A stretch of 64,000 nucleotides of DNA from Nemopilema nomurai (taxonomy: Eukaryota > Cnidaria > Scyphozoa > Rhizostomeae > Rhizostomatidae), in contig ML133458.1 of the NCBI GenBank assembly GCA_003864495.1, positions 186,001 through 250,000 on the forward strand, in the 5' to 3' direction. Under the pieces are notes generated by a model. It saw only the letters and a program-made list of their open reading frames with translations, was not told the origin of the DNA and did no database searches. Shown piece after piece: positions 1 through 10,700 of this stretch (the first letter of the stretch is position 1; each line of letters starts with the position of its first letter). A program made the position numbers and the translations under genes.

Positions 1-82
1 CAAAATAAAACTCAACGAGAACAATCAGGTCTAAGAGAATGACCAGCATCAAGACACAGGAAATTTTGGTTAAAAATCTCAC

Positions 83-3000
83 TTCTTTTGTGAGTATTCC
101 ATCACCATCAACGTCATAGAGTCGAAAGGTCCATTTCAGCTTTTTGTGTAGGTTGCAATGGATAGTTTCAGACAGCCCAATAACGAAGTCCTGTTCGTAA
201 AACAGCGAATTCAAGACGATGGAAAAATACTTACGACGCACTCTCTTTCTAAAACAAAACTGAAGCCACCCAGCATCATGAAAATTGGCCAAAATTAGAA
301 GCAAGTCTTAAAAGCCGGGAAGAAGATACGCTTGAACATGGTTCTCAAAAAGCTTTGACTAGGAATATTTGTCACTTGACTGCACACCTGAAGCTAGAGG
401 TCGCGGTTCTCTTGACATGTCGGACGCAATCAGGTAATCAGTCAGACTTAAAGTCTTCAAAGATAAGCTTGCTTCATTGCTCTTGAGAAATGAGGAGTAG
501 CCGGCCAAGACTGGAAGATTCCGCTCCTTTTAAGAAGAGTGCAGTTCTGCATTACCACGCGGTGCTTCCCCAAAAACGAAATGAGCATTTGGAATTGTAA
601 ATGATTTGACTTGAGGGAAGTGAAGTAAGAACATATGCTCAAGCTATGTACATCCAACTAGACAATCACACATCGATTAACTTCCACTGACATTTGTCAA
701 AAGCGCAGGATATTAAAGAGGAATCAAGACACTAAACAAGACATGCCTACCTCAAAGTTAATCATGCCATCTTTGTCAGTGTCGAATGTGTTGAAGATGA
801 CATTAGCATACAAAGATGAGTCTTGTTGGAAAATTAATGGTAAAGTCAATCAAACTTAAAAAGCTCAATAAGTGATTGAATAAATGTTTGGGTTTTTAAG
901 GACATCAAAATTTGGTGACATTTATATAGAGATGGGGGAGGGGTTATGGTAAATGTTGGACATCATGTGCTTAACTTGGATTTTAGAAGCTGGAAAGATG
1001 GTCCTTGAAACAAGAGGATTAGGTACCTTGAAGAGAATAACAAGAGTAGAAATAAGTTTATGAATTGATTGTAACTGTGTTTGGTGAATGGTGATGAAAA
1101 ATAGCAGTAACTGAGAAATCACGAGAAAATGAATGCCTAAAGTTGAAAGTGGCTCTCCACGACGTGATAGATATAGATTATGGTTAGGATATGACAGAGG
1201 AATCTGTGGTCATAGCATGAATTAAAAATGGACCATCAGAAGCTTCTACCGGTTCTTCTACCTTAGATACAAACGATAAGAACATATTTGGTTAAGGTAC
1301 AATATTAACACAAATGAATTTAATGTTTTATTATAAAGTGTTTCATACAAATAATATATAATAATTCCTACTTTAAGGCCCTCCCTTTATCAATAATGAA
1401 GGCTGTTACACCCAATGTTTGCAAAATAGTATCCCAATTAACAAACTTTTAATCACATAGGGTGTCTAAGTTTCACGTTATACTGAAAACATTGTGAAAA
1501 GTTTACAAGAATACAAAGAATTGTTAAACCACTATGAGGAGAATCAATAACCCGCATACCTCCTTCAGGAAACAAGCTTGCATATTTCTCTTTAAATGTA
1601 TCCCTATTGACAATGCCAGCTGGGCAGTCCTATTTAAAGGAAAAGCAGGCTTATAATCACAACTTGCTGCGAGAAAGCAACGAAACCAAAGCCGCAATAT
1701 GCAAATCAGTTTGCAAATGATGACAATGTCAAAGGCGTCAATACAAGGTTGAATTAGCGGCTCCTGATCGTGGATCGTCAGCTCACAACTCGAGGAAAGC
1801 CTTAACTTGCCCCATTTCTCCAAAGTTTCCTAAATACCCCAACACCATAGTACATTCTACCAGAGCAATTTGATTCAATGTACTGTCGCAGAAGAGCAGA
1901 TCATTTTCATTTGACTCCACCAGAACTGCGCCAAAAGGGATGTACTTTCTTCTTCTTATAGTGTCGTGAATATATGATCTATGTTTCTACTCGCATAAAG
2001 TTTGAGACGGGTTTCAGTGCAGAAACAGGAAAGCTCCAGCCCAAACCCTGTAATATCAACTTTTCGAGTTTCAAAATGACGTATTTTAAACCCCTCGTTT
2101 CAGATTTACATAGCAGAAATAGGAACTCACATTTTTGAATCCTTCATACATATGCTGCAGCTCAATTCGAGAAAACTTGGTGCATTTGACCAGCTCATCC
2201 AAGCTTTTGACAGGCGGGCAGTCCGGACATTTCATCGAGGAAGTGGCTGTTTCAGCTAAAAGGAAGTTGAATTAATAATAATTTAAATCAGCACAAACGT
2301 CGATAGTATACTGTGGCAAAGGCCGGTATGTAGAAAATATTCATGAAATGTGAAGTCAATTTCTTCTTGCAAACCAGTAAAAATATTTGCTGTCATCTAG
2401 AAGTCTTGCATGTAGGAGCCATTCTTGGTGTAGGTAGAGGTGTAGATATTAAAAGTCATATAAAGTGTTTGCCCCAACTTCAAGCTCCCAGCTTCAACTT
2501 CCTCAAGACTAGCATAGACAAAGATGTACCTCAATGTTATATATCTGAATCATGGAGAATCCATCGTTGACGTTGCAATTGTGAATGAACAATTTCAAGA
2601 TGGAAGATCGACCGGGTAGCAAACATACCAGGAAGCACTGTATCCGATTTTTCGATGGCAGAACTATCTTTTTTCGTGACTTTTCTCTTCAAATCTAAAA
2701 TCAGTTTGAAAATAATCAAAAATGTAAGCCAAGGCAAGGTAAAATGTAGCATTTCATGTATTTTTCATTTCATTTAGAGTGGGGTCTCTTCGGTAAAAAT
2801 GGGATTCCCATTCACAACTGCAATTAGAAAAAATTATAGCCCAACTTACAGCTAAGGACTTTGAATAGCCTACAGGCAATGTTATCCCCTTCTTTTACCC
2901 GCAGATCTCTCGCAGTGCTGCGGGACGGTATCAACGCAGGACAGCTATCCCAGGAATCAAAGCTGCTAGTACTTGTTCTGCTTGATGAAACGAGGCTTGG

Positions 3001-4938
3001 TCCATACGTCTGGCCTCCTATCCGCGCCGATCCTACAAGGACACGAGAAAGTGAGGCAGAATACATTTTAGCAACTCGACACTTTCTTCAATCGTAGATG
3101 CAGCTTTTGAGCATTTCACAATAAAAGTTAATGAAATCTATCCGACATCTTCCTCTTTGTCTACATCAGCTCCTCTTTTCAAGAAAAAGTCAGAACAATC
3201 AACCCATTCCCAACAAAAGAGAAAAGTTTAACAAAACAGAGTTGAAATATAAAAGAAAATTTGAATGAGGGTCTTTTTAGAGTGACGTTGTACAAATAAA
3301 TAGCAAAACATTTGACCTAGCATGAATGATAGTCAGCAGATCTTCTGCGCAAATCAAACATATAAGAAACATCACGCTGCTACATTTATTCAGAAGTGAA
3401 AGAAGCAAACCAGTGAATTAAGAGAAATATATTCAAAGCTTAATTAATTTGACTTCTAACAAGAAAACAGGTTTGTTTCCTATGGCGTGTCGTTCAAATA
3501 AACACCAGCCTATCGCAATCAAAGATTATTATCAATCAGTTGATTGAACCTTTGGGTCGACAAATTAAACACCGAAATCTCTCTGAAGCTTGGTGTGTGT
3601 AGAAAGCTGAACTTAATGGATTGTAAGATCCAAGTGACGTAAACGGCCAATAAGAAAAATCTATATTTTTCGAGGGCTTTATAGACGTTTCTGCATCAGG
3701 AACGATGCTACAGTGACTCGGATTTTAAAACTCCTATATTATTCCTATGTAGTGAATACTACTGTTTGAAAGAGCAGTAGGGACAAAAGGTGTACATATG
3801 AAACTAAGAACATCTTTGCCATGACAAAGAGATTTTAAGAACATGAATCATGTAGCCATGCTGATATCGTGGTCTTCAAACTTGCCTGCCATTAACTGTT
3901 TACGATTGTTAACTTCACAAGCTGTAGTCATCTTGATGAAGGCAATTATGATTCGATTATCAGGTGGCTGTGCTCTTCTATTCACCAAAGAGTCCCGGGA
4001 TATTAAAAGGATTACTTTGCAACACCGGTAACATTGGCTCTACAGTAAAAGACGCTCACATCTGTTCGCATTGCTGCTATGCATATCAGATGTTTCATTA
4101 AAAACCTCACCGCGTTACGACCACCATATCAAATAAATCATGTCACCGAGACTGCCTTTTAATTAGTACAATTAAATACTCAGAGTTGGGGAGAGGCGAC
4201 ACTACACGAATTGTCTCCATAGATACAACTGTCGACTTTGCCAAGATGAAATACAGTATTAGTGTTGTTGTGACTGTGGGAGAAATCCTGCCAGCCGACC
4301 AGATGTTGAATCTAGAGGCTGTTGCGTCGCATTAATGTTTAGCAGTTCACCAACGGAGTGAGAAATCATTAAAGTTATCGATATTGGGTATTATTAAAGA
4401 TCCTTTCCAAATCTTCACCTGCGCAATAGCTTAAAGGCATAGTCGGATGCTACCGGCAAAGGAACGCCACTTACAGCGAACATTTTATGTCTTCGACAAT
4501 GCATGACAATAGTGGGCACAAACACTAGTGTCATCGACGTACATGTGATGACTGCATGACATTAAAGAGTGCATGAGTCAACACACACAGTTAAAGGGTA
4601 GTAGCTCTCTACAACTGGACGAGGCTAGATGAATTATTCGTGGCAAGAAAAAATTGGTGATTTGATCGACGATATTCGATGCCATGTGATAGCGTATGTA
4701 CGAACGGAGCTGCAATAGAGTCATGAAAAACGACAAGATTTGCAGGTGTCCGGAAAAGAGTTTCAGATTGTAAATCAAATCCAGATTTACGATTTTACCA
4801 CGAAATAGACAATCCTAGGCAAGTGTATCTCTCCAGGTCTACACTAAAAAGCAGTGTTTATAAATGGAAATTGAAGAGAATGTGAAGAGTAGAGAAGGCT
4901 AACTTACCAGTTGCTTCTTTCACGCTGCTTTGTCCCAT
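83..4938 (-). CDS. KCNIP-like: KChIP-like (Kv channel-interacting protein) EF-hand calcium sensor, 3' end outside window
   Basis: Six coding exons are visible on the minus strand: 4908-4938, 2629-2694, 2131-2255, 1560-1629, 751-821 and 83-190. All junctions are GT-AG and the phases close. The first exon reads MGQSSVKEAT, a typical N-myristoylation start. The 125-nt exon holds LDELVKCTKFSRIELQHMYE followed by GFKN, the entry to the KChIP core. The 70-nt exon gives the degenerate EF-hand 1 (DCPAGIVNRDTFKEKYASLF). The next two exons give EF-hand 2 (DTDKDGMINFED) and the start of EF-hand 3 (DVDGDGILTKE). Exon sizes 125/70/71/108 are, as I recall, those of vertebrate KCNIP genes. Family members bind A-type Kv4 channels or act as DREAM-type transcriptional repressors. 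The EF-hand 3 end, EF-hand 4 and the stop codon lie left of base 1. A recoverin/NCS-1 relative is the alternative, but the GFKN-DCPAG core favours KChIP. Confidence 0.88.
2629..2752 (-). other. possible alternative first exon of the KChIP-like gene (hydrophobic N-terminus)
   Basis: The 66-nt second exon (2629-2694) is open upstream in the same frame to an ATG at 2752. Read as a start exon it adds MLHFTLPWLTFLIIFKLIL, a hydrophobic run, before DLKRKVTKK. Vertebrate KChIP4a has a hydrophobic N-terminal variant that changes channel inactivation, so this reading is possible. Against it, TTTTAG at the exon edge is a good acceptor and matches the phase of the MGQSSV exon exactly, which is the simpler model. 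Confidence 0.3.
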
Positions 4939-7711
4939 GATTATGCGCAAGAGAGGACCTGCAACAATAGCCAATCAATCTGAGACACTGGCGGGATGAA
5001 AGACGATCGATTGAATTGCGCAGCCGAGAGCTTGAAGATGTTTGTATTTGCATTTGGCCGATTGCAGATGAAGTGCAAGGATTATGAACTGCATGAAAAA
5101 CAATGGTTGGCGATGTGATGAATATTGATGAGAGCTGAGACAGAAAACATGTGTCATCGGCCACAAACAGAGCTAAGCAAATGCGGAGAGGAAAGTTTTA
5201 ATGGACATCGAGGTCTCTGTTGTTTCAATCGCCTATGTATTAGCTCTTAGGTGGTAGTTAATTGCAAAGCTTGTACTAGCTGCTTGATATTCATTTGGGC
5301 AGAGACACGAAAATCAAGCGATGCATTGACAATACAGCAAGCAAGATTTGAGAAGGAAGATACGAGACGGCTGTTCTCTCAATCAATAACAGATCTTCTG
5401 GTTTACTTGTTCTGCAAAGGCAGTATAACCTGTTTAGTTTTCTCCATTGAATGCTTCACTTGAAATTGTAATCACACCAGCAGGTACAAAGGAAACGTTG
5501 CTTATCTTCAAAGAAAATCAGAAGATTACAAAATGATAACTTTGAGGAGGGCAGCATCTGTCTACTTGAGAAAATCCTGGAAGATAACAATTCATTGAAG
5601 AATTCCATTATATTCACATTATATTAACATAGTAATGGGCATTGATTAATGTGAAAAATCGTTTAATATCTGTGTAAGTTGATCCTGATTAAAAACAGCA
5701 CGATGATAATTGTGCAATGATTTATGGAAATTTCTTACTTATTTATGACTATGTTTTCATTAGAGCTCTTCCTCTTAACAAATGTTATCTCTTCCTCGTA
5801 ACAAATGTCAAAATCTCTTCCTAATACCAGGAGCCTTCCTTTAAAAAAATTGACCGTCTAAAAGAAGAAACTCATTAACCCCTCCCGGTGCCTCCCGCTC
5901 AAAAGGCCCAAAGAGTGTGGTATGAGGAGGTGGATATTTATGTAAGTGGGAAACACAATGAAAGATTCCATTCATTGCTTCAAAACGATATATAAAACAG
6001 TTTAAATTTACAATTTCATAAATTACCTAAGGTAAAGAAGAAATAAGAAATCATTCTCGAATAAAAAACACTAAGAAGCAACCAGTCAATCACTACCGAC
6101 TTCGGGAATAAAATTGGATACAGTTGGGCTCTCCAGGAATTGCATGACGAATATTTGTGCTACCTTTGTACTCTGGAAAGAAGCTAAATGCTAGTGGTGG
6201 GAGTGGTGTTGGGGGGGGGGGTGGTGCTGTGTAGGGGGGGAGACATCAGGCTACATATTTCATACTGCAACTAAGTGGCAGTTGAAATTTGACATTCCAA
6301 ACCTATATTCACATTTGGCACCTGCTCCAGCTTGAGAATGTTCTTTAAAACTTTCTACAGCAATTATTATTGCCCACGAACTAGCGTTGGCTAGGGATTC
6401 TAACTTTTTCAATTTGGCATACAACAACAGTGCACTATCCAATCTCTCCTTATGTTTGGTGAATCAGCCAATCGGAGTTGACGACTCTCCTGACCGCATT
6501 GAGACTTGTGCAACTGTCACTCAGGTCAGTCACGTGTTAGGACGCCATGCATAAACAACCAATGGGCTTTGAACTAGTGTATATGTGAGCGTCACTGAAG
6601 CTGACCCGATAGTAAAGACAAAACGCATAACAGAGCTACTCTCGAACGAAGCGACTTCAAAACGGGAGGTTAGCAACTAGAAACCTGGAACTAGGTGCTT
6701 CTCAAAATAAAACATAAAATTGTCATCACAAGTTATAAACCAATCCTGAGTAACTACTAAGAACAGCAAACGCTATCAAATCTAAGAGATTATTTTTACA
6801 GTGTTATTTTACAGAAATGTAGCTGCTCTCCACTTCAACTAAAAGAATAAGGCCTAACTGTGCCAGCACATTACTTACATTAAGCCAATACACTTTTATG
6901 CGTAGATTTCTGTCGTGTTGATAAAAGAAAATCTTTCAACTACTTGTACAACATTTCCATTTAAAATGAACAACTTGGAAAAATGATAACAACAAGGGCA
7001 TCTACAAAAAAACGGTTTTGCTGTTTATGCAAAAATCGCGTTGCTTTACTAGGCAGTATTTGCGGGGTTGTATTTGCGGGGTTTTTGTCGTATTGATATG
7101 GCACAGCACCGTACCAACTGGAGTATAGTTCAGTCTCGCGATGTTGCTTAAACGAAACGAGAGTGTAACAACGACACCGTATCACATGTCAGCCAATTGG
7201 AGTAAGTCGACTCGCACATTCAGGCCTGCGAACAGTAGGCTTGCTTAGCCGTGAACGTTGCCTTTATCCTACACTATTAAGGTTGAGATGGGTCAATTTA
7301 GGCCCTTTTTGGGTCAATGCACCAGAATCGCCAAACTCTTCCAAGTCTTCAAAACTAGAAGCACAACAGCTTTTGCTCTACATAAAAGATCGTGCAAGGG
7401 CAAGGGAGAAAAAAACTTATGGTAGATTATACAAAACAGGCCAACTTGAATGCACTTGACTGATATTGGGAATGTACTACGTTCATACATAAGACTAAAG
7501 AGTATGAATGGAATGTCTCTGAATGTTGACAGTCATCCCGCGACAGGCCAATGGTGACCAAGACGGGGGACCGCCATATTGACCCCAGTGTCTCAGACAG
7601 CAAAGGGAATTCAATTTTCAAGACGGTGCAATATAGTAGATTAGTCTGGCTTGAGGTTTATTACATTTGGTGTCCTAGTCCATTTACAATCGATCGACAA
7701 TAATACACGAG
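4939..7711. other. intergenic: KChIP-like 5' flank and CDC25 3' flank
   Basis: I see no gene here. Inverted or direct CCAAT motifs occur near 6468, 6559 and 7191 and a CACGTG E-box near 6533, but they are scattered and no core promoter is clear. A G-rich run with TGGTGGGAGTGG-like units lies at about 6194-6240. The part next to 7712 is the 3'UTR of CDC25. The few short open frames lack signals or family resemblance. Confidence 0.6.
7657..7662 (-). terminator. candidate polyadenylation signal of CDC25
   Basis: The plus strand reads tttatt, that is AATAAA on the gene strand, 50 nt past the CDC25 stop codon at 7712-7714. This is the only canonical hexamer I see close to the stop. It would give a very short 3'UTR. 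Confidence 0.45.
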
Positions 7712-10700
7712 CTAATATCTCAAACCACATCTCATCCGGCTGTGCTCTCCACTCCACGATTTGGATCTCCTGGTGAAATGTTTCAAGTCTTGCGAATATT
7801 GCTCATCGACCATTTTAAGGTAGGCTTGTGGTTCGCAATACTCCTAAGACAGAGGAGCTTCTGTTTAAAAACAATCCAAAGTCGAATCAAAACAAAGATT
7901 TAACGGATAATTAAACAGTGCTTTGCATCAATCTGATCATGAAATATTAAACACCTAATTCGGGTCTAGTTTGCAATATGCAACAAAAACAAAGTTTGTT
8001 AGTTCATATTAAATGCAGCTACTACTTGTAAAAAGCATTCTTTAGATGTTGATGTCTGGACAACAACAATAACCAAATGCATGGCCAATCCTTGACAAGC
8101 CAGAATGATGTGAGATCGTTGTTGTTGACATTTTTCTTTCTAGACGACAGAGTCGGAGATGCATGCTAAATGCGTCCCATTTGAAGGATTCGCGAGATGG
8201 CAAATCTGATTACTTAATACTTACTATCGTTAGTATGAAAAGCCATGTAAGAAAGTAACCAGACTCGGAAATTATCATCAGTAATATTGCTGAATTGAAA
8301 AAGGCTGCTACTCACTTTGCATTTTAACTATCTCCGGTGACATGCATTTGCAAAAACCAAATCCCAACACTTTCACGTGCACCGAATAACGAGTAAACAC
8401 AACCTAGACATCCATATCAACACGCAGGTATCAGAATGTTACTTACCTATGTAGTGTTTCTCATAAAGAGATGCAGGGTTCTTACCTTCTTAACATTGAA
8501 GAAATCCTTATATCCACCCTCAAGAAGATACAGCTCGGGATAGAACAGAGTTGGATAGCAAGTCCGGTGGATATCTCTGTCCTTATTCCGTAGAAATCGG
8601 CACCTGAAAAAAGGATTGGGACATGCTTGTCATGGCATGCAGTTGAATTACGCTGGTGGTCAGCTAAAAAATACTGAATACCGGGGTTGGGAAAAATTTA
8701 GAAGGCAGAGTCAGGAAAACATTACGGTCGCACGGTCACTGACCGGAGGAAGGTCCTCGAATAACAATAGGAGCCCATCCGACACACCCAAGCCACGCCC
8801 ACTTTATATTGTTCTGTGAGGAAGGTTTGCCTTCTAGGATGTTTTTGTCTGGAGGAAGTCTAACAAAATTTCTGGAATCTGGAATAAGGTAAACTTTTGT
8901 GCCGAGAATGGCCTACAGAATGTGGATCTCATAATCTATTCTAGACTGTGCTATACTCGTGAACCTAAAGAGCCGAACATAAAACAAAACATTGTTGGTG
9001 ACCACAATTCACCTTATAAACATGGACAGCCAATATCTTATAAACATGGACAGCCAATATGGCCTACAGAGTGTGGATCTCATAATTTGTTCTAGAATGT
9101 GCCTTACTCGTGAACATAAAGAACCAAACATAAAACAAAACATTGTTATCACAAATAAACAGGATAAACTGGAATCTGCTACTCACAGCGTTGGACCTCT
9201 TTTCGAAGAGAATTCGCAATGAAATATGACTGCAGTTCGTCTATTCGGTTTACATTTCAATTTCTGCAAGAATTCTTTTACAATATCTTCCTTAGTGTAT
9301 ATGTTGATTGCAGTCTGAAAAAAGAACGGATGAAAAGCGGTTGGCAATTTCTATCAGATTTGCCTTATTTGGCCAAAACAGTGTGCTAAAAATACCAAGT
9401 CTAAAAAATGGCAAATGCAGGACTTTTACGATCACTTGCAAAGTATTACATGAATACATTGTTAGGTTACATTACTTGCAAGTTAGGTCCATAAAATCGC
9501 ATCTGGGTCACATATGCAGTAAACCGAAGTACCATTTGAAAATAAACTCTTATAGTCTTAGCATAAATTTTAAGTTTTACTGCTTTACGTAGCCACGCGA
9601 CACGGTCTAGCAATAGGTTATCGAAAGGACACTTAACTACGCAAGAGGAATGTGTTCTTCACCTCTAGTATCTATCATTATGCACATTTCTATTCATTGC
9701 CAACTAAATTTGATTCTTAAAATATTTCATTCATTCGTCATAAACTGCAAAATATTTCTATACGGATACTTTACAACCACAGCTAGACATTTCTCTCAGA
9801 TATCAAACGCCTTGTTGCAACTTAGAAAAACACGATGTGGTCTCGGTGCGTTCAGAGCGACCAGTCTTTTCACCCATTCCCGCTGTAAACACCCGAGCTT
9901 TACAGAAATTGCCAAACACCAATGTAAACTGACCTTGATATGGCCACCTTTGTACTCGTATGGATACCGGCAATCAACAATGACGACTTCGTCTAATATT
10001 TCGCTGTATTCTCCATCCAGAACTCGGCACAACTAAAGAAAATGACAGGTTACTGTTGATGGCCACATTGACAGATCACAGAAACATACACAAGAAAAAG
10101 CTCGGATAATCGGAAAGAAAGAAGCAACCTAGAGATAAAGGCAAATGAAAAGCTTTGAAACCGAAAGAAGCCAATCATAAAAACAAATGTTACGATTCCG
10201 GGATGTAGTTTTCCAGACTTTGGAGCTCATGTGCACATGTTTGGTCCATGATATCTAAATGCTATCGAGTAATCACACCATGTTGTTTGCTGATAATCTG
10301 ATTTTTGTTAGTATCTATATATTCATATTTATCACCAATCTCCTTTCGAGTCATTTAAAGAAGATAATAAACTTGACAAAATCGCAACTAAAACAATAAA
10401 TAAACCATATTTTTTATAACTGGAAGACGACTTTCGTCTGTCTTTTTGAGACCAAAAATGCTCCATCATGTTCATTCAAACGTACCGTATTTTCACAAAC
10501 TAGCTTTCCAAAACACTGTTACCAAATGCTACCAAAAAGAACACAAACGACTTACAGTTGCCGATGAGATTGCGTTGAGGTCCGGATGTTGTCCTTTTTC
10601 AATCAATGGCAAACAGCAAGGCTGCAAAAAATAGAGATATGAAGAGTCAAGTCTGTCAAGGTAAGACTTCGATCCTCTAAACCGCACAACAAGAAAAAAA

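Noticed and set aside
2861..3097. Plus-strand frame (SPSFTRRSLAVLRDGINAGQ) opposite the KChIP intron
   Set aside because: No start context, splice sites or family match; likely a shadow of the same GC-richer block.
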